DNA of 64,000 nt from Alistipes dispar. Lineage in GTDB: Bacteria; Bacteroidota; Bacteroidia; Bacteroidales; Rikenellaceae. The stretch spans positions 1,150,001-1,214,000 of the forward strand of contig NZ_AP019736.1 of the NCBI RefSeq assembly GCF_006542685.1. The letters are read 5' to 3'. Below the pieces are notes generated by a model. That model did no database searches. It was given only the letters and a program-made list of their open reading frames with translations, and was not told the DNA's origin. Positions 42,597 through 50,349 of the stretch are shown here, piece after piece (within the stretch, counting starts at the first letter, position 1; every line of letters starts with the position of its first letter). The translations under genes were made by a program, and so were the position numbers.

Positions 42597-43936
42597 AACG
42601 ACTACCCATCATCCTCGCGGCACTGCTCTGCGGCGGCGCATACGCCCAGACCGAACCGCTCACCCTCGACGCCTGCCTGCGTCTGGCGCAGGAGAACAAC
42701 AAGGCTCTCGCGGCGGCCGAACGGCAGGCGCAGGCGGCGCAGTTCGACCTGCGGAGCATGAAGGGAAACTTCTTTCCCTCGCTCTCGGCCGCGGGCGTCG
42801 GGCTTTACTCCACCTCGGACGGACGGCTCGACATCGCGGGCGGCTCGCTGCCCGTATTGGACAAAAACGGCGTACCCACGGGTAGCACGGCCTATTTCCC
42901 GGGACTCGGCCTCGATTACAGCCTGGGATGGATCTACGGCGGGGGCGTCACCCTCGAACAGCCGCTCTACATGGGCGGCAAGGTCCGCACGGGCTACCGC
43001 ATGGCACGGATCGGCAGTTCGCTGGCCGCCGAAAACCGCCGCCTGACGGAAGCCGAAGTGATCGTCGAGACGTCGCGGGCCTACGCCGGCGTGGTGCGCG
43101 CACGGGAGATCCGCCGGGTGGCGGAAAGCTACCGCAGACTGCTCGCCGAACTGCTGCGCTCGGTGGAGAGTGCCCGCAGACACGGCATCCAGCCACAAAA
43201 CGACGTGCTGAAGGTGCGCGTGAAGTTCAACGAGAGCGAACTGGACCTCCGCCGGGCCGAAAACGCCCTGAGGCTGGCGACGATGAACCTCTGCCATTAC
43301 ATCGGCTGTCCGCTCGGCACGCCTCTCGACGTGGCGGGCGACCTGCCCGAGCCTCCGGCGGCCGCGGCACCCGGGACCGGCGACATGACGGCGCGCCCCG
43401 AATACCGGATGCTCGCCGGGAAGAGCGACCTGGCCCGCGAACAGATGCGGCTGGCCCGCAGCGAACGGCTCCCGCAGATCGGGCTGGCAGGCAACTACGG
43501 CTACCTGCACGGACTCGAGGTGAACGGGCAGAACCTGCTGGGCAGTTGGGGATTCTCCGCCGGCATACGGCTTTCCGTGCCGATCTTCCATTTCGGAACC
43601 CGCTCGAACAGGTTCCGCTCGGCCCGGGCCAAATACGAGCAGGCGCAGGCCGAGCTGGAGAGCGGCGGCGAGCTGCTGGCGCTCGAAATGACGCAGGCGG
43701 CCAACAACCTCGACGAGGCGCTGCTCGAACGGCGCTTGGCCGACACCTCGATGGAGGCCGCCGAGGAGAACCTCCGCATGAGCCGCCGCCAGTACGAGGC
43801 CGGCCTGGAGACGCTTTCGGACTATCTCGAGGCACAGGCCGTGTGGCAGCAGGCGAGCCGCACGCAGGTCGAAGCGCGGATCGGCTCCTACCTCCGCTGG
43901 CTGGAGTACCGCAAGGCCGCGGGCCTTCTCGACTGA
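42593..43936 (+). CDS. TolC-type outer-membrane efflux channel
   Basis: 447 residues from the ATG overlapping the pump stop. Seen: signal peptide (IILAALLCGGAYAQ), two OEP repeats with long coiled helices (LDACLRLAQENNKALAAAERQAQAAQFDLRSMKGNFFPSLS; EYRMLAGKSDLAREQMRLARSERLPQIGLAGNYGYL), and the conserved end of the second repeat (NLRMSRRQYEAGLETLSDYLEAQAVWQQA). It completes the tripartite pump. The promoter and palindrome at 38354-38384 serve all three genes. Confidence 0.95.
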   Translation: MKRLPIILAALLCGGAYAQTEPLTLDACLRLAQENNKALAAAERQAQAAQFDLRSMKGNFFPSLSAAGVGLYSTSDGRLDIAGGSLPVLDKNGVPTGSTAYFPGLGLDYSLGWIYGGGVTLEQPLYMGGKVRTGYRMARIGSSLAAENRRLTEAEVIVETSRAYAGVVRAREIRRVAESYRRLLAELLRSVESARRHGIQPQNDVLKVRVKFNESELDLRRAENALRLATMNLCHYIGCPLGTPLDVAGDLPEPPAAAAPGTGDMTARPEYRMLAGKSDLAREQMRLARSERLPQIGLAGNYGYLHGLEVNGQNLLGSWGFSAGIRLSVPIFHFGTRSNRFRSARAKYEQAQAELESGGELLALEMTQAANNLDEALLERRLADTSMEAAEENLRMSRRQYEAGLETLSDYLEAQAVWQQASRTQVEARIGSYLRWLEYRKAAGLLD

Positions 43937-43949
43937 ATCCCGCCCCGAA

Positions 43950-43996
43950 AAAAAATACGGTCCGCCCCTGCCGCAAATCGGTGCGGCAGGGGCGGA
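43950..43996 (-). terminator. Rho-independent terminator after OadB
   Basis: A perfect 15-bp stem (43961-43975 with 43982-43996) is followed on the minus strand by CCGTA and a T-run (A-run near 43948-43955 on the plus strand). It ends the leftward OadG-OadB transcript; on the plus strand no T-run follows. Confidence 0.88.
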
Positions 43997-44037
43997 TCCG
44001 CAGAACGGGAAAGCGGGGCGGAAGCCGCCCGCAGCGT

Positions 44038-45255
44038 TTACAGCATCGGAATCACGGTCACGTAGATCGCGGCGATGACGGCCGAGGTGATGACCCCCGT
44101 GACGTTGGCTCCAAGCGCGTCGGCCAGCACGAACGAAGACGGATTGTCGTGCGAGACGATCTTCTGCGCCACCTTGGCCGTCGTCGGGACGCAGCTCACG
44201 GCCGCGATGCCGATGACGGGGTTGAAGTTGCCCCGCTTGAAGAAATACACGGCATAGCCGCCCAAGATGCCGCCGATGCCCGAAATCAGCAGGGCGAGGA
44301 TGCCCAGCACGAGCAGTTTGAGCACCGCGGGATCGAGCAGCGTGTGGGCGTCGCAGAGAATACCCAGCAGAATTCCCAGGAAGAAGGTCGAACCGTAGAG
44401 CATCGGCCCGCTGATGAAGTCGTTCACGTGCCTGAGCCCCGACTCCTTGATGACGATGCCGATGAAAAGCGAGAAGAAGAGCGGTGCGGCCACCGGAAAG
44501 AGCAGGCACAGGATGACGCACATCACGACGGCGAACGAAATCTTCGTCGCGGGACCGTACTGCTTAGGCGCTTTTTTGGGCGGCTTCATCCGGATGGCCC
44601 GCAGGCGCTTGGGAACCATCGCCCGCACCAGATAGGGATAGCCTCCGTAGGTAAGGCCCAGATAGAGGTAGGCGACGACGGTGATCGGCACGAAAATCTC
44701 CTTCGAGAGGTTGAGCGACGCGAAGAGCACCATCGGCCCGTCCGCTCCGCCCACCATGGCGATCGAGGCGCTGTCGCTGGGGCTCAGCCCCATGGCGTAG
44801 GCGATCGGCACGACGGCGAAGGTCCCCAGCTCGGCGCACAGCGCGAGGAACATGCTCTGCAACGGTTTGGCCAGCAGGAAATTGATGTCGAGCATCGTTC
44901 CGATGCCCATAAAGATCAGACAGGCTATCAGGCCGTTGCTGAAGGTGAAGGTATAGACCGGCTGCAAGAAGTCGATCTGCAGGATGTTCATCAGCGCGTC
45001 GGTGTCCGTGACCATCGGATCGAGAAAGAGGTTTCCCGGCGTGCCGCCGGGAAAGATCAGCACGCCGGCGTTCACGGCGGCCATGCCCAGCCCCATGGGA
45101 ATCATCACCAGCGGTTCGAGAACGCCCCTGCGGCCCAGATAGACCAGCAGGATGCCGAGCAGGATCAGTCCGATGCGCGCGTACATGATCGCCGGATCGG
45201 ACTGCAACAGGGTCGAGATGCCCTGGAATATGTTGTTCAGATCGAATTTTTCCAT
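44038..45255 (-). CDS. oadB: Sodium-pumping decarboxylase beta subunit (oxaloacetate/methylmalonyl-CoA decarboxylase type)
   Basis: 405-residue polytopic inner-membrane subunit that couples decarboxylation of a carboxybiotin to Na+ export. Seen: the conserved SASIAMVGGADGPMVLFAS segment (Asp of the ion/carboxybiotin site) and HDNPSSFVLADALGANVTGVITSAVIAA near the C terminus, both OadB/MmdB signatures, within about nine membrane helices. The family name is secure; whether the substrate is oxaloacetate, methylmalonyl-CoA or another acid depends on a carboxyltransferase that is not in the window. It follows the gamma-like gene by 17 bases and ends at a strong terminator. Confidence 0.94.
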   Translation of the reverse strand: MEKFDLNNIFQGISTLLQSDPAIMYARIGLILLGILLVYLGRRGVLEPLVMIPMGLGMAAVNAGVLIFPGGTPGNLFLDPMVTDTDALMNILQIDFLQPVYTFTFSNGLIACLIFMGIGTMLDINFLLAKPLQSMFLALCAELGTFAVVPIAYAMGLSPSDSASIAMVGGADGPMVLFASLNLSKEIFVPITVVAYLYLGLTYGGYPYLVRAMVPKRLRAIRMKPPKKAPKQYGPATKISFAVVMCVILCLLFPVAAPLFFSLFIGIVIKESGLRHVNDFISGPMLYGSTFFLGILLGILCDAHTLLDPAVLKLLVLGILALLISGIGGILGGYAVYFFKRGNFNPVIGIAAVSCVPTTAKVAQKIVSHDNPSSFVLADALGANVTGVITSAVIAAIYVTVIPML

Positions 45256-45272
45256 GACTGAAAAAGCGTGAT

Positions 45273-45623
45273 TTAACGGTTTGCATATCCCCGTTCAGGA
45301 GTTTCGGGGTTGCCGAAATGATACTCCGTCAGGCCGTTCATGCCGTGAATCGACTCTTCCTCCGTCGCAGGGTCCATCGGCATTTCGCGCACAGAACGCT
45401 CGTCGCCCACGAAGGAACGGATGTAGCGGTAGGAGTGTGCGACCTCCATACGGTAGGCCCGTCCCCAGATCCGGCTCCGCCGGACCAGCGAGGGCAGGTC
45501 CTCGCCATTCAGGTAGGAGAAGAACAGCGTCATCAGTTTCAGCACATAGGCGAACGCCACCCCCACGACGAACGTGAAGCCCATCATCAGCAGCGTCTCC
45601 CGGATAATATAAGTCAGTGTCAT
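45273..45623 (-). CDS. OadG-like small membrane subunit
   Basis: 116 residues from the ATG at 45623 (MTLTYIIRET); the frame runs 42 codons further but that part is Arg/Pro-rich and atypical. Seen: one membrane helix at about 9-32 (TLLMMGFTFVVGVAFAYVLKLM) followed by an acidic soluble tail. Size, one N-terminal helix and position directly before OadB fit the gamma subunit, which anchors the decarboxylase complex. Sequence similarity is weak, so this rests on context. No biotin carrier or carboxyltransferase gene is adjacent. Confidence 0.65.
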   Translation of the reverse strand: MTLTYIIRETLLMMGFTFVVGVAFAYVLKLMTLFFSYLNGEDLPSLVRRSRIWGRAYRMEVAHSYRYIRSFVGDERSVREMPMDPATEEESIHGMNGLTEYHFGNPETPERGYANR

Positions 45624-45846
45624 CTTACGGATTTTTTCGAATGGTTGTTGCCCGGCCGCCCGCCGCACCGCCGGACGGGTCCCCGCCCGGAAACGGGACG
45701 GAGCACGCCGTCTCCGGAGCGCGTGCGGAAGGCCGGAATCGCCCCGCACGCAGGCCGGAGCGGCCCGTGCGGAGACGTCGGAAAGCCCCTACGGCGTCCG
45801 GTCATGCCGGAACCCGCACGGGAAAACGGATCGGAAAGGAAAAAGG

Positions 45847-46230
45847 CTAAATCCGCAGGATGCCGAAACGAAGGTAATCGGAACGATGGGACACGACGGC
45901 GCCGCGCCCGGCGAAGAGGCGTACGGCCGCACTACAGGGGCGGCGGCCCGGCTCCATGCAGAACGACGGGAGCCCGAAAGCCTCCGGCGCTTCGCCGCCG
46001 GTCCGCTGACGCGTCTCGGGACTTTTGCGCAGCGCGCGCGTCGAAGGCGCGGGAACGGAGGTCCGGACCGCCTCCGCGGCCAAATCGCCCGGAAATCCGG
46101 AAGCGTCGAAACAGTACTGCGAGAACGAACGCCGGGTATCTGCCGCCGCAGTTCCGGCGGAGCCCTGCTTCAGCAGGGCCGCCGAGCAGGCGGCCAGCAC
46201 GACAAAGAGTATGCGCAGCGACGTTCTCAT
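45847..46230 (-). CDS. Small secreted protein, function unknown
   Basis: 127 residues from the ATG at 46230, beginning with a signal peptide (SLRILFVVLAACSAALLKQG). The mature part has a few Cys and no recognised domain. Upstream is a good promoter (CTTG, 20-nt spacer, TAATTTTG). Without homologues I cannot exclude that only the first part is meaningful. Confidence 0.5.
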   Translation of the reverse strand: MRTSLRILFVVLAACSAALLKQGSAGTAAADTRRSFSQYCFDASGFPGDLAAEAVRTSVPAPSTRALRKSPETRQRTGGEAPEAFGLPSFCMEPGRRPCSAAVRLFAGRGAVVSHRSDYLRFGILRI

Positions 46231-46250
46231 CTTCCGGAAATCTCTTCTGG

Positions 46251-46282
46251 CAAAATTAGGACAAATCCGAGAAAAGAGCAAG
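46251..46282 (-). promoter_or_regulatory. Promoter of the small secreted protein gene
   Basis: On the minus strand CTTG (46279-46282), 20-nt spacer, TAATTTTG (46251-46258). Start codon 21 bases downstream. Confidence 0.6.
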
Positions 46283-46333
46283 TCCGCAGACGGATTTCGG
46301 CCGTCGTCCGGCCCGATTTCACCCGAATAGCCC

Positions 46334-46341
46334 TATCTTTG
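46334..46341 (+). promoter_or_regulatory. -7 box of the divergent small secreted protein gene
   Basis: TATCTTTG, a full match to TAnnTTTG, 22 bases before the start codon; no TTTG at -33. Confidence 0.5.
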
Positions 46342-46362
46342 CGACGGATTGCGAACGGACCG

Positions 46363-46752
46363 ATGAGAAAACGCCTGCTCCATACGCTGCTGGGCATCCT
46401 GCTGCTGGCGGGAGGAACGGTCCTGTCCGGCAATAAGGCCGCGGCAGGAGGACCTTCCGTCCGCACGGAGCTCCGCATCCCGGCGGAAGAGGACCGTGAG
46501 GCGGCAACGGTCCGCGAAACGTGCGGCGCACCGCGGTGCGGACTGGCCGCCGCGGCCGAAACCGTCCCGCCTCCGTCCCGGATACGCACCCTTCCCGGAT
46601 TCCGGAATCCGCTTCTCCCGGCGCTACGCCCCGGCATCGCCCCCCGGAACGCCGCATCCGGACAGTTCCGCGGAAAACGCGGAAACGGAACGGGGCCGGC
46701 CCCGAAACCTCCGCGGTATTACATCTATACCCTGGAGCGTATCCGGATTTAG
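46363..46752 (+). CDS. Small secreted protein, function unknown (divergent partner)
   Basis: 129 residues with a signal peptide (LLHTLLGILLLAGGTVLSGNKAAAG). The mature part is rich in Arg, Pro and Gly with no recognised domain and ends PPRYYIYTLERIRI. Divergent from the similar-sized secreted protein at 45847-46230 with 132 bases between starts. A -7 box precedes it. Coding status is likely but not certain. Confidence 0.5.
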   Translation: MRKRLLHTLLGILLLAGGTVLSGNKAAAGGPSVRTELRIPAEEDREAATVRETCGAPRCGLAAAAETVPPPSRIRTLPGFRNPLLPALRPGIAPRNAASGQFRGKRGNGTGPAPKPPRYYIYTLERIRI

Positions 46753-46863
46753 CCTCCGGACCCTCCCGCCGCCGGAATCCGACCGGAATCCGGTGCGGCA
46801 CACCCCGTCCCGCCGGCGCCCGGCGGGTCTTCCGTACTCATTCACGCAAACAATACCCGAAAC

Positions 46864-47508
46864 ATGGATTTTCTGCTGGATTTCATCCTACATATCGACC
46901 AATACCTGCTCCGCATCGTCCAGGAGTACCATTTGTGGACTTACGCCATCCTCTTCGCCGTCATCTTCTGCGAGACCGGACTGGTCGTCACGCCGTTCCT
47001 GCCCGGCGACTCGCTGCTGTTCGTGGCGGGCGCCATCGCGGCGCAGCCCGGAACATCGGTGAACGCACACCTGCTCGCCGCCATCCTCTTCGCCGCGGCC
47101 GTCGCGGGCGACTCCTGCAATTACACGATCGGCCGATTCTTCGGCCGAAAACTCTTCGCCGACCCAAACTCCCGGATTTTCAAACGGAGCCATCTGGACA
47201 AGACGCACGCATTTTACCGGAAATACGGCGGCAAGACCATCGTCCTCGCCCGCTTCGTCCCCATCGTGCGCACGTTCGCGCCGTTCGTCGCCGGAATGGG
47301 ACGGATGCACTACACGCGCTTCATGGCCTTCAACCTGCTCGGAGGCGCGGCGTGGATCGCGCTGTTCTGCTACGCCGGGTATCTCTTCGGGGACCTGCCT
47401 TTCGTGCAGCAGAACCTCAGGCTGCTGATCGTCGCGATCGTTTTCGTCTCCCTGTTGCCGGCCGTCGCGGAGGTGGTCCGGAGCAGGCGCCGGACCCGCA
47501 ACGCCTGA
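46864..47508 (+). CDS. DedA-family membrane protein
   Basis: 214-residue DedA/SNARE-associated (VTT) inner-membrane protein. Seen: the family's ETGLVVTPFLPGDSLLFVAGAIAA, an acidic/proline motif in the first re-entrant region; AGDSCNYTIGRFFGRKLF; KYGGKTIVLARFVPIVRTFAPFVAGMGRM, with the conserved Arg residues; then LLGGAAWIALFCYAGYLFG. DedA relatives act as lipid scramblases/flippases, including of undecaprenyl phosphate, and affect membrane homeostasis. Single-gene transcript ending in a bidirectional hairpin. Confidence 0.95.
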   Translation: MDFLLDFILHIDQYLLRIVQEYHLWTYAILFAVIFCETGLVVTPFLPGDSLLFVAGAIAAQPGTSVNAHLLAAILFAAAVAGDSCNYTIGRFFGRKLFADPNSRIFKRSHLDKTHAFYRKYGGKTIVLARFVPIVRTFAPFVAGMGRMHYTRFMAFNLLGGAAWIALFCYAGYLFGDLPFVQQNLRLLIVAIVFVSLLPAVAEVVRSRRRTRNA

Positions 47509-47511
47509 CGG

Positions 47512-47548
47512 AATACCCCGCCGCAGATTACTGCGGCGGGGTATTTTC
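47512..47548 (+). terminator. Bidirectional hairpin terminator after dedA
   Basis: A perfect 15-bp stem (47512-47526 with 47531-47545) with a 4-nt loop, starting 3 bases after the stop and ending in TATTTTC. It can serve both this gene and the convergent gene at 47638. Confidence 0.82.
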
Positions 47549-47637
47549 AGACCACCGGCTCCGGCAGCGTCCCGCGGGGGAGAGCCGATCGTTCCGGCTT
47601 TCCGCACAGGGATGCCGCCGAAGCGGATTCCGGGCCA

Positions 47638-48144
47638 TCAGACGGACGTTCCGTCCACGATCCGCACCTGCGTCAATGGCTTGTATTCCAGATCGGCGTA
47701 TTCGAAGGCCTGCATCGCCACGAACCGGTCGTCGGGCGAACGGTACATGGAAACCGTCACGGCCGGAACGCGGGCCTGCGGTTTCCCGAGGAGCTCCCGG
47801 AAACCGCCCTCCTCGACGCACCGCGCCACGGCGGTCTTCTCGTAAATCTCGAAAAACAGCTCCTCGTAGCGCAGGTAACAGCGTCCCGCGGGATAATAGG
47901 GATTACCGGCGCTGAAGAGGCGAGCGAAAAGCACGGCCACTCCCGCCAGCAGCAGCGAGGCCCCGACGAAGACGATCGCGGAACGCAGGTCGTTCGACAG
48001 GTCGGCCCTGAAAGAGCGGTTCAGAATCAGCAGAGCGATACCTGCGGCGACGAGCAGAACAGGCATCAGAAAGGATTTGCGGCGGCGTATCACAACCGCT
48101 CCGGGCAAGGCGTACATCGCCTCGCAGATTTTCGTTTTATCCAT
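47638..48144 (-). CDS. Membrane protein with two TM helices and a soluble C-terminal domain, function unknown
   Basis: 168 residues. Seen: two hydrophobic helices at about 25-42 and 57-76 (FLMPVLLVAAGIALLIL; IVFVGASLLLAGVAVLFARLF) and a C-terminal soluble domain of about 85 residues (YLRYEELFFEIYEKTAV, VSMYRSPDDRFVAMQAFEYADLEYKPLTQVRIV). Its layout (two helices then a compact domain) parallels the protein at 31487-31945, but the sequences are not clearly alike. Not recognised. Confidence 0.75.
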   Translation of the reverse strand: MDKTKICEAMYALPGAVVIRRRKSFLMPVLLVAAGIALLILNRSFRADLSNDLRSAIVFVGASLLLAGVAVLFARLFSAGNPYYPAGRCYLRYEELFFEIYEKTAVARCVEEGGFRELLGKPQARVPAVTVSMYRSPDDRFVAMQAFEYADLEYKPLTQVRIVDGTSV

Positions 48145-48201
48145 TTTATGACATTATTTGACGTTTCGTGTTTCGGGAAAAGACGGGAAAGGCACGAATC
48201 G

Positions 48202-48597
48202 CTAAATAATGAGCCGGCACAGGCGGAAAACGTAGAAATCCGCGACCGACGGTCCGGCGAAGGAGTCGCGGAACGGGAAAGTGAAGGCGGAACGGAGGAC
48301 GCCGGGACACTTGCCGCACGGAACGCCCTCCCGCAGGAGAGCCGCACGGCCGGCCGACGCCGGCCCTTCGCGCTGCACGAGGCGGACGACCGGGCAGGTC
48401 TCCGTCTCGCGGAGGGTGCGGAGCCGGTTCAGATCCGAGTTGCCGATGCGCTCCAGCCTCCACTGGTCCGCGCACCCGGCATCGACCGAGAACTCGGCCA
48501 CGGGGCTTTCATGCAGCGCGGACGCATCCGCTCCGCCCTCCGAAAAGAAGAGCCAGCAAGCCGCGAAGGCAAAGAACAGCAACAGCGACTTTCGCAT
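48202..48597 (-). CDS. Small secreted protein, function unknown
   Basis: 131 residues from the ATG at 48597, with signal peptide (SLLLFFAFAACWLFFSEGGADA). The mature part contains about six Cys and no recognised domain. A full -7 box (TATCTTTG) lies 22 bases upstream. The reading frame extends further upstream but runs through the promoter and the GH109 terminator. Coding status likely, not certain. Confidence 0.5.
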   Translation of the reverse strand: MRKSLLLFFAFAACWLFFSEGGADASALHESPVAEFSVDAGCADQWRLERIGNSDLNRLRTLRETETCPVVRLVQREGPASAGRAALLREGVPCGKCPGVLRSAFTFPFRDSFAGPSVADFYVFRLCRLII

Positions 48598-48618
48598 CCG
48601 AATCGGTTTTCCGTTCCG

Positions 48619-48626
48619 CAAAGATA
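48619..48626 (-). promoter_or_regulatory. -7 box for the small secreted protein at 48202-48597
   Basis: The minus strand reads TATCTTTG, matching TAnnTTTG; no TTTG at -33. It lies next to a T-rich stretch. Confidence 0.5.
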
Positions 48627-48736
48627 CGTTTTTTTTCGCGTCGGTACGCACTGCGCGCCGGGAAAATCCGGACAGCGGAGACGGCGTTCCCCGTCCAGCG
48701 GCGCATCCGACCGGCCCGCGCCGCGGCGAAGGCACG

Positions 48737-48773
48737 AAAAAACGTCCCTGCCGCAGCCGTTGCGGCAGGGACG
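48737..48773 (-). terminator. Rho-independent terminator after the GH109-type gene
   Basis: 13-bp perfect stem (48743-48755 with 48761-48773), loop of 5, followed on the minus strand by six T. It shares the core CCCTGCCGCA/TGCGGCAGGG with the OadB terminator. Confidence 0.9.
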
Positions 48774-48837
48774 GAAGCCTCGTTCCCGGGCGTTGCTGAG
48801 AACGTCTCCGGCGCATCGGAAGCCGGACCGGCGGCAG

Positions 48838-50238
48838 CTACTCCCCGGACAGGGCGTGGCGGTAGCCGTCGATCTTGTTCCAGTCTCCGCGCGTGAAGTC
48901 CGGAACGGCGACGGGAGCGCTGTTGTGGTCGAGCGACATGGCCGTAAGCGCGCCGATGCACGACCACTCGGCCGCGTCGTACACGTCCTGATCCAGCGGC
49001 AGGCCGTTGCGCAGGCAGTAGATCAGCCGGTAGTCCATGATGAAGTCCATGCCGCCGTGGCCGCCGACCTCGCGGGCCTTATCCTCGATGTCCCTGACGA
49101 TCGGATCCTTGTACTGCTCCATCAGCGCGGCCTTCGCCTCTTCGGGAATGAAGGAGTGCTCGCTCAGGTTCTCGTGGTCGGGCACACCGCTCCCGGCCAG
49201 TTGTCCGGCACGGAACGCATAGCCCTCGACGGGGTATTTGTTGGCGAAGCCCTCGGTTCCCGTAAGCTGGTACATGCGGCTGTACGGACGCGGCGTGTAA
49301 ACGTTGTGCTGCAAGTGGATCGTGCGACCCTTCTCGGTCTTGATGAGCGTCAGCGTGTGGTCTCCGTTGGCGAAGGTATCGACGCCCATCTTCTCCCGGG
49401 CGGCCTTCAGGCCGTTCACCGACTTGGTGTCCATCGCCACCAGGTAGTTCATCTTGTCGCCGCGGTGGATGCCGAGCAGTTGGCAGGCGGGACCCAGACC
49501 GTGCGTGGCGTAAACGTCGCCGCGGTGCTTCTGGTCGAAGTCCAGACGCCAGTTGCCCTGGTAGTAGTCCCAGAACTCGTCGAGGTTGTGGATGTAGGAG
49601 CCCTCGACATGCAGAATCTCGCCGAAAAGCCCGTGGCGCGCCATGTTGAGCGTCGTCAGCTCGAAAAAGTCATAGACGCAGTTCTCGAGCATCATGCAGT
49701 GGCGCTGGTACTTCTCGGCGGTGTTCACCAACTGCCAGCACTCCTCGAGCGACTGCGCGGCGGGCACTTCGACGGCCACGTGCTTGCCGTGCTCCATGGC
49801 GTACACGGCCATCGGCACGTGCTTGAGCCACGGCGTGGCGATATACACCAGGTCGATGTCGTCGCGCTCGCAGAGCTGTTTCCAGCCCTCCTCGCCGCTG
49901 TACGACGCCGCCTCGGGGAAGCCGCGCTTCGAGAGAATCCCCTGCGCGCTCTCCACCCGCTCGGGATAGAGGTCGCAGAGCGCCTTGATCTCCACGCCGT
50001 CGAGGTGCGTGAACCGTTCCACGGCCCCCGGACCGCGCATACCCAGCCCGATAAAGCCCACGCGGACCGTCTCCATGGGCGCCGTGCGCAGCCCGAGCAC
50101 CGACTTCTGGCCCGGTTCGCGTTCGGGCGTGTCGAACACGATCACGCCGTCCACCCGCTTCCAGCCCTCCTCTCCGCCGCCGCAGGCCGAGAAGAGCAGA
50201 CCGGCGAAGGCGCATAGCAAAACGGAAAATTTCTTCAT
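48838..50238 (-). CDS. GH109-type Gfo/Idh/MocA lipoprotein (alpha-N-acetylgalactosaminidase family)
   Basis: 466 residues with a lipoprotein signal (Cys19, LFSAC-GGG). Seen: Rossmann motif VRVGFIGLGMRGPGAVERF, STPW-type IATPWLKHVPMAVYAMEHGKHVAVEVPAA (EVPA in place of the EKP of dehydrogenases), HRGDVYATHGLGPACQLLGI, and GGHGGMDFIMDYRL. These are hallmarks of GH109, whose members hydrolyse alpha-GalNAc using bound NAD+ by oxidation at C3, elimination and hydration. Substrate in the cell is unknown; the GH18 PUL about 18 kb away makes host glycans plausible. Single-gene transcript with its own -7 box and terminator. Confidence 0.88.
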   Translation of the reverse strand: MKKFSVLLCAFAGLLFSACGGGEEGWKRVDGVIVFDTPEREPGQKSVLGLRTAPMETVRVGFIGLGMRGPGAVERFTHLDGVEIKALCDLYPERVESAQGILSKRGFPEAASYSGEEGWKQLCERDDIDLVYIATPWLKHVPMAVYAMEHGKHVAVEVPAAQSLEECWQLVNTAEKYQRHCMMLENCVYDFFELTTLNMARHGLFGEILHVEGSYIHNLDEFWDYYQGNWRLDFDQKHRGDVYATHGLGPACQLLGIHRGDKMNYLVAMDTKSVNGLKAAREKMGVDTFANGDHTLTLIKTEKGRTIHLQHNVYTPRPYSRMYQLTGTEGFANKYPVEGYAFRAGQLAGSGVPDHENLSEHSFIPEEAKAALMEQYKDPIVRDIEDKAREVGGHGGMDFIMDYRLIYCLRNGLPLDQDVYDAAEWSCIGALTAMSLDHNSAPVAVPDFTRGDWNKIDGYRHALSGE

Positions 50239-50264
50239 GTCATCAGGGATTTTTTAGTTTCACA

Positions 50265-50272
50265 CAAAAATA
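50265..50272 (-). promoter_or_regulatory. -7 box of the GH109-type gene
   Basis: The minus strand reads TATTTTTG, 26 bases before the start codon. No TTTG -33 at normal spacing; it lies in the intergenic region shared with the lnt promoter. Confidence 0.5.
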
Positions 50273-50281
50273 GGAAATATT

Positions 50282-50312
50282 TTTGAAATCTAAGCCCGTT
50301 TGACTACTTTTG
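50282..50312 (+). promoter_or_regulatory. Promoter of lnt-folC
   Basis: TTTG (50282-50285), 19-nt spacer, TACTTTTG (50305-50312): exact match to the Bacteroidota pattern, 37 bases before the lnt start. Confidence 0.85.
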
Positions 50313-50349
50313 CCTCACGTAAAAACGTAAAATCACACACGGCCTTCCC

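Noticed and set aside
46521..47915. Long plus-strand frame overlapping the DedA gene
   Set aside because: It runs out of frame through DedA and across its terminator; Arg/Pro-rich with no motif.
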